Below the pieces are notes generated by a model, which worked only from the letters and a program-made list of their open reading frames with translations, was not told where the DNA came from and did not search any database. A stretch of 64,000 nt of DNA, taken from the NCBI GenBank assembly GCA_026125795.1, contig JAHCKM010000002.1, forward strand, positions 1,364,001-1,428,000. Direction: 5' to 3'. Position numbers and translations under genes: made by a program. Source of the DNA: Burkholderiaceae bacterium. Lineage in GTDB: Bacteria > Pseudomonadota > Gammaproteobacteria > Burkholderiales > Burkholderiaceae_C. How positions within the stretch are numbered: the stretch's first letter is position 1; every line of letters starts with the position of its first letter. Shown piece after piece: positions 35,632 to 42,717 of this stretch.

Positions 35632-36477
35632 TCAACGCTGCAGCACGCTCAGCCAGTCGCGCTGCTGCGGAGTCAGAGCCGATTCCGGCGTCATCAGCGC
35701 GCTGCGCAGCGCGCCGCGGATCTCGGGTTCCTCGGGCGGCAGTGGGGTGGCGAGCAGCGCGTCTAGCAGTTGCCGCGCCTTGGCGAGACTCTTGCCGTAC
35801 AGCTCGAAGATCGCGCTCACGCTCACGTGCTTGGCGGGGTCGTCCATCCAGCAGTCGTAGTCGGTCACGATGCCGACCGTCGCGTAACAGATTTGCGCCT
35901 CGCGTGCCAGAAACGCCTCGGGAATGTTGGTCATCCCCACCAGGTGGCAGCCGGCGCTGCGCATGAAGTGGCTCTCGGCCCGTGTACCCAGGCGCGGGCC
36001 TTCGACGCAGGCGTAGGTCAGGCCGGTGTGCAGCGTCATCTGAAGTTGCTTGGCCTGATCGGCCACCCAGCTCACCAGGTTGCCGCTCACCGGCATCGCG
36101 CTGGAGATGTGGGCCGCCACGCCGCCGCCGAAGAACGTGCGCTCGCGCGCACCGCGGGTCCAGTCGAAATACTGCGACGGCATCGCCAACTCGCCCGGCG
36201 CCACGTCCTCGGCCAGGCTGCCCACCGCCGAGAAGCCCAGGATCTGCGTCGCGCCGCAAGCCTTCAGCGCGAACACGTTGGCGCGGTAGTTCACCTCGTG
36301 CGGCAGCAGCCGGTGCCCCGCGCCGTGCCTGGCCAGGAACAGGATCTCGCGGTCGTGCAGGTGGCCTTGCAGCACCGGGCCCGAAGCACGGCCGAACGGC
36401 GTGTCGGCGGTGTGTTCCTTGGTGATCTGCAGGCCGGCCAGGTCGTACAGGCCGGTTCCTCCGATGATGGCGAGCAT
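35632..36477 (-). CDS. MTA/MTI-phosphorylase-family nucleoside phosphorylase
   Basis: 281 residues of the trimeric purine nucleoside phosphorylase family. It opens MLAIIGGTGLYDLAG, phosphate-binding residues are in FLARHGAGHRLLPHEVNYRAN, and the base-recognition loop is in GIVTDYDCWMD, whose two Asp residues fit a 6-aminopurine (adenine). Normal substrate is 5'-methylthioadenosine, split by phosphate into adenine and methylthioribose-1-phosphate. It starts 2 bp after the metallophosphoesterase stop, at the end of a cassette with arsS. A likely specialised role is to remove adenine from 5'-deoxy-5'-dimethylarsinoyl-adenosine (inference). Ordinary MTA salvage is the alternative. Confidence 0.82.
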   Translation of the reverse strand: MLAIIGGTGLYDLAGLQITKEHTADTPFGRASGPVLQGHLHDREILFLARHGAGHRLLPHEVNYRANVFALKACGATQILGFSAVGSLAEDVAPGELAMPSQYFDWTRGARERTFFGGGVAAHISSAMPVSGNLVSWVADQAKQLQMTLHTGLTYACVEGPRLGTRAESHFMRSAGCHLVGMTNIPEAFLAREAQICYATVGIVTDYDCWMDDPAKHVSVSAIFELYGKSLAKARQLLDALLATPLPPEEPEIRGALRSALMTPESALTPQQRDWLSVLQR

Positions 36478-36479
36478 GG

Positions 36480-37445
36480 TCACATTTCCGGGGGCGAAGG
36501 GTTCAGGCGCAGCGCGTCGGCGGGTCGATAGTCGGGGCCGTCGGCGATGCGCGCCGCATAGGACAGGTGCGCGTCGCTGCCGGCTGGCCATTGCGCGAGG
36601 AAACTGCGCTGCCACGCCGGGTGATCGTAGTCGATCGCAACGGCGTCGACGTGCAGCCCGTACCGCTGTACGCCGAAGCGCCGCTGCGGTCCATTGAACG
36701 GGTGCGTCGCGATGCGCGTGACCAGGCCCTCGCGCGCGCCGCTGAAGTTGGGCATGCCGGCCGCGCCGTTGTTCAGCAGCAGGCCGTCGCCCAGCGCTGC
36801 AAACACCGGCAGGCAGGTATGGCTGCTGGCGAACACGTCGACCTGTGCCTGCTCGAACCAGCGCGCCGCCGTGTCGCGCGCGCCCGCGTCGCGCAGCGCC
36901 TCCTGCGCGAAGCCCCAGCCCGAGAGCGACTGCGCGTCGCCGTGCACGATGGCCACGCGGCACCCTGCCACGTCGATGCGGCGCCACATCGGCAGCGCAC
37001 GCAGGGCGTCGCATGCCCCGGGCGTGGCGAGCGCCGCGCGGCGCAGCCGCGCGAGGATGCGGTTCGAGCGCTCGACCACGCCCTCATCCACCCAATCGGG
37101 GTAGGCGCAACCGCAGTCGGCGTCGGCGCCGTCGGATGCATCGGCCGCGGCCAGCTCGGTCTCGACGTTGCCGCGCGTGGCTTCGAACGCGAGAACGCCA
37201 CGCTGGATCTGCGCGAATGCGTCGGCATCGATGTCGAACCAGTGGAAGTCGCCGTTGAACACCAGGCGCTTGTCGCCGCGTTCGCGTTCGAACAGCTCGA
37301 TCAGGCGTTGCAGCGCCTGCACGTTGCCATACAGGCCGCCTGCCACATAGAGCACCTCGCAACGCTCGCTCGCCGAGACGGCAAGGTCGGCGGGGCGGTA
37401 GCGGTAGTGCAGCGGGCAGCTTCGGCCCGGCTCGTGGGTGCTCAT
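36480..37445 (-). CDS. Metallophosphoesterase-like protein
   Basis: 321 residues with the calcineurin-like metal motifs: an initial VAGGLYGNVQAL, GDFHWFD (GDxxxxxD/GNH-type), then AIVHGDAQSLSG and SSHTCLPVF. A short Cys-rich stretch (DADCGCAY) near residue 110 and a wide acidic insert are unusual. It would hydrolyse a phosphate ester in the cytosol. It sits between two glycosyltransferases and the nucleoside phosphorylase, so the phosphate on an arsenosugar intermediate (for example a dimethylarsinoyl-ribose phosphate) is a sensible substrate, but this is inference. ATG 37445 is the first start with family-like N-terminus. Confidence 0.75.
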   Translation of the reverse strand: MSTHEPGRSCPLHYRYRPADLAVSASERCEVLYVAGGLYGNVQALQRLIELFERERGDKRLVFNGDFHWFDIDADAFAQIQRGVLAFEATRGNVETELAAADASDGADADCGCAYPDWVDEGVVERSNRILARLRRAALATPGACDALRALPMWRRIDVAGCRVAIVHGDAQSLSGWGFAQEALRDAGARDTAARWFEQAQVDVFASSHTCLPVFAALGDGLLLNNGAAGMPNFSGAREGLVTRIATHPFNGPQRRFGVQRYGLHVDAVAIDYDHPAWQRSFLAQWPAGSDAHLSYAARIADGPDYRPADALRLNPSPPEM

Positions 37446-37527
37446 CGCGCCGTCGCGGCCCGCCCGCGTGATGCGCCCGCCGTCGCGCACGCGAAGGCGC
37501 CCCAAGCCGGGATCAGGCGACGCGTCC

Positions 37528-38166
37528 TCATGTGGGCTGCATCGTGAAGTCAATGCCGTGCGTTGCGAGGTGCACGAGGTCGGCCGGTTCGTCCACGTCG
37601 TGCAGCACTGGCAGCTCGGCGTGGCGCAGATTCGATTGCGCGAGACGCGCGCGTGTGTGCGCCAGCACCTGGTCATGGCTCCAGCGCAGGCCGAGAAACA
37701 ACCGGGATTGCGGTTGCTTGAGCCCCACCAGTACGTAGCCGCCGTCGGCCGCCGGGCCAAAGACGGCGTCATGCCCGTGCAACGCCTGCGCGGCAGCGCG
37801 CAGGTAGGGCGCGTCGAGCCCGGGTGCGTCCGTGCCGATCAGCAGTGCACTCGGCTGCACGCGCAGCACGCGCTCGAAGGCACGTGCCATGCGCTCGCCG
37901 AGGTCGCCGTCTCCTTGGTCGGTGAGCCGCACGCCATGTCGAGCCACCGCGTCGGCGAACGCGCGGTGCGAACGGTCCGGCGTGACGCACAGCTCCACCG
38001 CGCCGAGCTGAGCTGCAACCGCATGCGCCAGTGTCGCGTTCATCAGGCGTTCGGCCAGTTCGGCGGCGCCGCGCGGGCCGAGCGCCGGGATGAGCCGCGT
38101 CTTGGCAAAGCCTGCCACCGGTGCCTTGGCGAAAACGATGACCGTTGTGCGCGCGGCCTCGCTCAT
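37528..38166 (-). CDS. TIGR04282-type arsenosugar-associated glycosyltransferase
   Basis: 212 residues of a GT-A / nucleotidyltransferase-like fold. Marks are the N-terminal VIVFAKAPVAGFAKTRL, IGTDAPGLDAPYL (metal/nucleotide site) and GPAADGGYVLVGL. Members of this family are annotated as arsenosugar-biosynthesis glycosyltransferases because they co-occur with arsS. Its ATG overlaps the stop of the next glycosyltransferase gene by 4 bp. The donor and acceptor are unknown. It is the third gene of the arsS cassette; the 82 bp before the metallophosphoesterase contain a small repeat fragment. Confidence 0.85.
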   Translation of the reverse strand: MSEAARTTVIVFAKAPVAGFAKTRLIPALGPRGAAELAERLMNATLAHAVAAQLGAVELCVTPDRSHRAFADAVARHGVRLTDQGDGDLGERMARAFERVLRVQPSALLIGTDAPGLDAPYLRAAAQALHGHDAVFGPAADGGYVLVGLKQPQSRLFLGLRWSHDQVLAHTRARLAQSNLRHAELPVLHDVDEPADLVHLATHGIDFTMQPT

Positions 38167-38843
38167 CGATACATCCTGGCCAGCCGCTCCGCCGGCAGCC
38201 CCATCCAGTACAACGCGCGCAGCAGCCACATCAGCCCGATGGTGCGCAGCACGCCGTGCTGCTCCCAGCGCCGGCCCGACGTGACGACGCGCTGGTGCAG
38301 GCAGGCCGGGCGCGACAGCCTGCGCAGGCGCTTGCTCAGCTCGATGTCTTCCATCAGCGGCTGCTCGGGAAAGCCGCCGATGCGCTGGAACATGTCTCGG
38401 CGCACGAAGATCGCCTGGTCGCCGGTGGCGATGCGGCTCCAGCGCGAGCGCAGGTTCATCAGCGAAGCCACCACCTTGAGCAGCGGCGGCGAACCGTCGA
38501 TCTGCACGTCGAAGCGGCCCCACGACACCTGCGCGTCGGCCAGCGCCGTCTCGAGCGCGGCAAGCGCGTCCGGCGGCAGCTGCGTGTCGGCGTGCAGGAA
38601 CAGCAGCACGTCCGCCGTGGCTGCCGATGCGCCGGCGTTCATCTGTTTGGCTCGCCCGCGCGGACTCACCAGCACACGATCGGCCCACGGCCTGGCGAGC
38701 ACCACGGTGCCGTCGGTGCTGCCGCCGTCTGCCACGATCAGCTCGGCACCCTGCTTGCGGAGTGCGCGCAATCCCTGCAGGCAGGACACGATGCGCTGCG
38801 CCTCGTTGAGCGTCGGCACGACAATGCTCAGGCGTGCCGCCAT
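38163..38843 (-). CDS. TIGR04283-type arsenosugar-associated glycosyltransferase (GT2)
   Basis: 226 residues, a family 2 GT-A glycosyltransferase. It opens LSIVVPTLNEAQRI; the nucleotide-sugar site is in VADGGSTDGTV, the DxD-like metal motif in LLFLHADTQL, and the acceptor region in GDQAIFVRRDMF. A hydrophobic C-terminal segment (GLMWLLRALYWMGL) could attach it to the membrane. The family co-occurs with ArsS. It starts 16 bp after the arsS stop and overlaps the next glycosyltransferase gene by 4 bp. It may add the sugar or aglycone that turns dimethylarsinoyl-riboside into an arsenosugar (inference). Confidence 0.86.
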   Translation of the reverse strand: MAARLSIVVPTLNEAQRIVSCLQGLRALRKQGAELIVADGGSTDGTVVLARPWADRVLVSPRGRAKQMNAGASAATADVLLFLHADTQLPPDALAALETALADAQVSWGRFDVQIDGSPPLLKVVASLMNLRSRWSRIATGDQAIFVRRDMFQRIGGFPEQPLMEDIELSKRLRRLSRPACLHQRVVTSGRRWEQHGVLRTIGLMWLLRALYWMGLPAERLARMYR

Positions 38844-38859
38844 CGGAGATCCCGAACGA

Positions 38860-39828
38860 TCAAGCCGCCAACAGTTGGCCGCCGCAGCTGCTGCCGTTGC
38901 CGGCGGTGCAGCCGTAGCAGTGGTCGGCCACCCGCACCGGACCGCCGTTGACCGCTTGCTGCAGCAGGTCGCGCAAGTGCGCCCGAGGCTTGCCGCCCAA
39001 GCGCATCGGCAGGCCGAGCATCTGGTTGAAGTCGCAGTCGTACAGCGCACCGGTCCAGTCGACGCTGACGGTGTGGGTGCACATCACCGTGTCGAGGTTC
39101 TCGGCACGGTGGTTGTCCTTCAGCAGCTTCATGTAGGGCTGGAACTGCCCTTTGCTGATCAGCGTGCTGCCGAAGCGCTGGATCGGCATGTTGGCCAGCG
39201 CAAAGAGCTGGTTGAAGCGGATGCCGAACTGCCGGCCCAGCTCGCGTTCGTAGTCGGCCCGCAGCGCCTGCTGATCGGGCGGCAGCACCGGGCCTTGCGG
39301 GTTGTAGACGAGGTTCAGCGTCAGTCCGCTTCCCGGCTGGCCGTAGCCGAGCGCGTTGAGCTTCTGGAGCGCCAGGATGCTCTTGTCGAACACGCCGGCG
39401 CCGCGCTGGCGGTCGACCCGTTCGAGCGAATAACACGGCAGCGACGCGACGATGTCGACGCGCTCGGAGGCAAGGAACTCGGCCAGGTCCTGCTGCCCCG
39501 GCTCGAACAGGATCGTCAGGTTGCAGCGGTCGATCACCTGCACGCCCAGCGCACGCGCGCCGCGCGCGAGCCGACGAAAGTGCGGGTGCAGTTCCGGGGC
39601 ACCCCCGGTGATGTCGAGCGTGGCCACCCGGCGCGCCTGCAGCACCTGGAGCACGAGATCGATCATGTCTTCGGCCATCGCCTCGGTGCGATTGGGCCCG
39701 GCGTTGACGTGGCAATGCAGGCAGCTCTGGTTGCAGCGGTAGCCGACGTTGACCTGCAGCACCTGGAGGTCACGACGGCGCAGCGCCGGGAAATCGGTGT
39801 GCGCGAGCAGGGGCAAGGTGGCGTGCAT
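38860..39828 (-). CDS. arsS: Arsenosugar biosynthesis radical SAM protein ArsS
   Basis: 322 residues. The radical-SAM 4Fe-4S motif CNQSCLHCH is at residues 32-40 (Cys32, 36 and 39), then TGGAPELHPHFR. The C-terminus is the Cys-rich domain of this family: a pair in CTHTVSVDWTGALYDC and Cys304, 307 and 315 in HCYGCTAGNGSSCGG. ArsS joins a 5'-deoxyadenosyl radical to dimethylated arsenic to give 5'-deoxy-5'-dimethylarsinoyl-adenosine, the arsenosugar precursor. Some relatives are selenoproteins; here all sites are Cys with no in-frame stop. It is first in the cassette. No arsM methyltransferase is visible nearby. No clear promoter is seen in the 122 bp upstream. Confidence 0.92.
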   Translation of the reverse strand: MHATLPLLAHTDFPALRRRDLQVLQVNVGYRCNQSCLHCHVNAGPNRTEAMAEDMIDLVLQVLQARRVATLDITGGAPELHPHFRRLARGARALGVQVIDRCNLTILFEPGQQDLAEFLASERVDIVASLPCYSLERVDRQRGAGVFDKSILALQKLNALGYGQPGSGLTLNLVYNPQGPVLPPDQQALRADYERELGRQFGIRFNQLFALANMPIQRFGSTLISKGQFQPYMKLLKDNHRAENLDTVMCTHTVSVDWTGALYDCDFNQMLGLPMRLGGKPRAHLRDLLQQAVNGGPVRVADHCYGCTAGNGSSCGGQLLAA

Positions 39829-39950
39829 CGTGTCGGCGGTTTGAGGCGTTCAGACTGGGTCGGCAGGACCGGACACAACCTTACGCGCAAAGCGGATCAC
39901 GCGCGAGGCGGCCCGCCCAATACCCGGGCGCGCGCGTTCGACCGGTGCGC

Positions 39951-40376
39951 TCACAGAGCGCCGCGGCAGCCAGGTTGACCGCAGCGGCAGGGCAACCGGC
40001 CCTCATGATGCGTGTCGCCATAGTCGACCGTGATCTCCTCGCCGCGCTCGATCGCGCGCCGCGCATAGAACTCGACCCGGCCGTTGCGGATGACCAGGCG
40101 CGCATTGGGCCGGCAGCTGTGGTTGGTGTAGCGCATGGGGTCGCTGGAGCGGCTGAAGTCGATGGCTTTGCGCGGCGACACCTCGACGATCATGATGCGC
40201 GCGTGGCGCGTGGCCCGGATGCGCGCCTGCGCCACCGTGATGCTCTCGCCGCGGATCTCGCCGATCTTCAGCCGCGCCGGAATGGTCTCGGCGGCGAACG
40301 CTCCCTGGCCGTCGATGCAGCTCGGGCCCACGTCTACGGCGAACTTCTGGTACGCGGGCCGTTGAAGCACGCTCAC
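39951..40376 (-). CDS. SET-domain protein-lysine methyltransferase
   Basis: About 141 residues. A bacterial SET domain: GQGAFAAETIPARLKIGEIRGE near the N-terminus, the pseudoknot motif YTNHSCRPNARL, EEITVDYGD and a post-SET Cys cluster CRCGQPGCRG at the C-terminus that binds Zn. Such enzymes use SAM to methylate lysines, in bacteria sometimes on ribosomal proteins or host histones. The target is unknown. The start is GTG 40376 or GTG 40370; neither has a strong ribosome site. It lies between queF and arsS on one strand, separated from queF by hairpin repeats. Confidence 0.82.
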   Translation of the reverse strand: MSVLQRPAYQKFAVDVGPSCIDGQGAFAAETIPARLKIGEIRGESITVAQARIRATRHARIMIVEVSPRKAIDFSRSSDPMRYTNHSCRPNARLVIRNGRVEFYARRAIERGEEITVDYGDTHHEGRLPCRCGQPGCRGAL

Positions 40377-40388
40377 TGGTGCACCCTT

Positions 40389-40440
40389 GGCGCTTCGCGC
40401 CTGTCCCTCCGAGAGGGAATGAGCCCCTTCCGGTGGCCGG
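40389..40440. repeat. Family 2 hairpin repeat, copy C
   Basis: In the gap between queF stop and the SET gene: HP0 GGCGC/GCGCC (identical to the 32277 copy), HP1 TCCCTC/GAGGGA (40404-40418), then a GAGCC spacer, and CCGG-TGGC-CCGG-like HP2. HP1 again differs in sequence but keeps its pairing. Confidence 0.6.
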
Positions 40441-40447
40441 GCGGGTC

Positions 40448-40906
40448 TCATGGGGCGGGCGGCAGATCGATGCGCAGCGCAGGCATCCAGCCCTTCTTGC
40501 GGTGCTCGGCCGTCACGTAGGTGCGGATGCCGCCGCGCACGAACCAGTCGGCGGCCAGGCGGATGAAACGTGGCTTGATCGCTCGCGCGATGTCGTCCAC
40601 GATGGTGTTGGTCACCTTCTCGTGGAACGCACCTTCGTTGCGGAAGCTCCAGAAGTACATCTTCAGGCTCTTGAGTTCGACGCACAGCCGGTCGGGCACG
40701 TACTCGATCTGGAAGTGCGCGAAGTCGGGCTGCCCGGTGAGCGGGCACAGGCAGGTGAACTCCGGCACGTCGAAGCGGATCACGTAGTCGCGTTCGGGTG
40801 CCGGATTGGCAAAGACTTGCAGGTCCTTGCTCGGTGCGCTTGGTGGCGCGGCCGGCTTGACGCGCTCGCGCGTGGCCGGCACGGAGGGCCGCTTGGAACT
40901 GGGCAT
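40448..40906 (-). CDS. queF: NADPH-dependent 7-cyano-7-deazaguanine reductase QueF
   Basis: 152 residues, the short single-domain QueF. The catalytic Cys54 and Asp61 are in [17 protein letters not shown], and the NADPH/substrate region is in [20 protein letters not shown]. It reduces preQ0 nitrile to preQ1 amine in queuosine tRNA modification. An N-terminal Lys/Pro-rich extension of about 25 residues is disordered. ATG 40906 is the best start; the longer reading frame runs into the promoter of the divergent PLD lipoprotein gene. No other queuosine gene is in the window. Confidence 0.95.
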   Translation of the reverse strand: MPSSKRPSVPATRERVKPAAPPSAPSKDLQVFANPAPERDYVIRFDVPEFTCLCPLTGQPDFAHFQIEYVPDRLCVELKSLKMYFWSFRNEGAFHEKVTNTIVDDIARAIKPRFIRLAADWFVRGGIRTYVTAEHRKKGWMPALRIDLPPAP

Positions 40907-41021
40907 GGTGGCGTCGCGGGGCCGGTTCAAAGCACAGCGAAAGGGCGGCCCCGAGAGGGGCGCAATGCTACCATCGACGCGCCTCGACGGACCCGACCGC
41001 ACGGACGCCAAGTCTCCAACG

Positions 41022-42614
41022 ATGCAGGGGCGCTCGGTTCATTGGACCCGCTGGGCCTGCCTGTGGGCATGCCTGTGGTGGCTTGCCGGATGTGCCGGCC
41101 TGCCCGACGTCTCCGCGCGCCCCGACGAACGTTCGCTGCCGGCGGCGAGCGGCTCCTCGTTGGGCCTTACCGCCGCCGCGTCGGTGCCGAGCGGCCACCA
41201 GGTCAGCGGCGTGCGGCTGCTGGTGTCGGGCTTGGTGTCGCTCAACACGCGGCTCGAACTGATCGATCGCGCGGAGGCCTCGATCGACCTGCAGGTGTAT
41301 CGCTTCAAGGGGGATGCGACCGGGCGGCGCGTCATGCGTGCGCTGCGCGACGCAGGCACGCGCGGCGTTCGCGTGCGCGTGCTTGTCGACGACCTCTACA
41401 CCGCCGACGACGAGCTGTTGCTGCTCGGGCTGGCCGCCCATCCTGGCGTGCAGGTGCGCTTGTTCAACCCGTTCGGGTTCGGTCGCGGCAGCCAGTGGTC
41501 GCGGCTGCTGTCGGCACTGTTCGGTGCCGAGCGGCTGCACCGGCGCATGCACAACAAGCTGCAGGTGGTCGACGGCGTGATGGCGATCGCGGGCGGGCGA
41601 AACATCGGCGATGAGTACTTCGAGGCGCAGGGCGACCAGCTCTTCTACGACTTCGACGTGCTGGTGGCCGGCGCGGTCGTGCCCGACCTCTCGCTCGCCT
41701 TCGATCGTTACTGGAACAGTGCCTACAGCCACGACGTGTACGACGTGCTCGGCGAGCGCCGCGGCTCGCCGACGCTGTTGCTGGCTTTCGAACAGAGCGT
41801 CGAGCGGGTGTGCGACGCCACGCCGTGTGCCGGCCCGCCTCCGGCGCCGAGCGAGCACGAGTCGTGGAACGCGCTGGCCGCGCAGTTCCGGCGCGGCCGG
41901 CTGACGATGCATGCGGCCAACGCCCAAGCTGCAGCCGACGCACCGTCGAAGGTCGGCTCCCTGGAGGCCGACGCGGCGGACGACGTGGCGGAGGTGCGCC
42001 AGCGCGTGAGCGGCGTGCTGCGCGACGCGCGCGAGGAGGTCGTGATCGTCTCGCCGTACCTGATCCCCGGGCCGAACGCGATGACGGCGCTGCGCGCGTT
42101 CCGCGAGCGCGGCGTGCGCGTGACGCTGATGACCAACTCGCTGGCCGCCACCGACGAGCCGCTGGTGCATGTGGGGTACCGCCGCTATCGCGTGCCGCTG
42201 CTGCGCGAAGGCGTGCAACTCTACGAATGGAGCCCGGTGCGCAGCGGTCGCGTGTTTCGACAGCTGCTGCGCGGCAAGACCGTGCTGCGGCTGCATGCCA
42301 AGTGCGCGCTGATCGATGGGCACCACGTGTACCTCGGCTCGATGAACTTCGATCCGCGTTCGCGCAACTTCAACACCGAGTTCGGCCTGCTGATCCACAG
42401 CCCCGAACTGGCGGCCGAGATCGCCGGATTCGTCCACGACATGAAGCGTGCGGGCTCGTACCAGGTGCGACTGGCCGCAGACGGCGAAACGCTGCGCTGG
42501 ACGCAAGGCGACGGCGAGGGCGGTGCGGTGGACGAGTTCGAGCCCGATAGCGATCGCTGGAGCCGCTTTCTGCTCGATCTGCTATCGCCGTTCGTTCCGG
42601 AAGATCTGCTGTAG
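41022..42614 (+). CDS. Phospholipase D-family lipoprotein, cardiolipin-synthase-like
   Basis: 530 residues. A signal peptide ends in the lipobox LAGC (Cys24). Two HKD catalytic motifs, [18 protein letters not shown] and [18 protein letters not shown], mark a PLD/cardiolipin synthase (ClsC-like) that transfers phosphatidyl groups between phospholipids or hydrolyses them. Being lipid-anchored it acts at the periplasmic membrane face. The start at ATG 41022 gives a clean signal, unlike earlier in-frame starts. It diverges from queF and lies ahead of smc, but an apparent promoter separates it from smc. Confidence 0.88.
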   Translation: MQGRSVHWTRWACLWACLWWLAGCAGLPDVSARPDERSLPAASGSSLGLTAAASVPSGHQVSGVRLLVSGLVSLNTRLELIDRAEASIDLQVYRFKGDATGRRVMRALRDAGTRGVRVRVLVDDLYTADDELLLLGLAAHPGVQVRLFNPFGFGRGSQWSRLLSALFGAERLHRRMHNKLQVVDGVMAIAGGRNIGDEYFEAQGDQLFYDFDVLVAGAVVPDLSLAFDRYWNSAYSHDVYDVLGERRGSPTLLLAFEQSVERVCDATPCAGPPPAPSEHESWNALAAQFRRGRLTMHAANAQAAADAPSKVGSLEADAADDVAEVRQRVSGVLRDAREEVVIVSPYLIPGPNAMTALRAFRERGVRVTLMTNSLAATDEPLVHVGYRRYRVPLLREGVQLYEWSPVRSGRVFRQLLRGKTVLRLHAKCALIDGHHVYLGSMNFDPRSRNFNTEFGLLIHSPELAAEIAGFVHDMKRAGSYQVRLAADGETLRWTQGDGEGGAVDEFEPDSDRWSRFLLDLLSPFVPEDLL

Positions 42615-42621
42615 ACCCGAT

Positions 42622-42630
42622 GGTATGATT
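42622..42630 (+). promoter_or_regulatory. Possible extended -10 element before smc
   Basis: TGG-TATGAT (TG-n-TATGAT) about 88 bp upstream of the smc start, followed by an AT-rich leader. A matching -35 is not obvious. It could drive smc-zipA independently of the upstream lipoprotein gene. Confidence 0.35.
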
Positions 42631-42717
42631 GCCGCTCGCGCCGGATCGAAATTTCCTTTTAAAATCAATAGGTTACGTTGGCTTTGTTGAGCCTGCGGGC
42701 CCTTGCTGCTGCCGCCC

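Noticed and set aside
38860-39828. Possible selenocysteine in ArsS
   Set aside because: Some ArsS relatives are selenoproteins, but here every expected position is Cys and the frame has no internal TGA.
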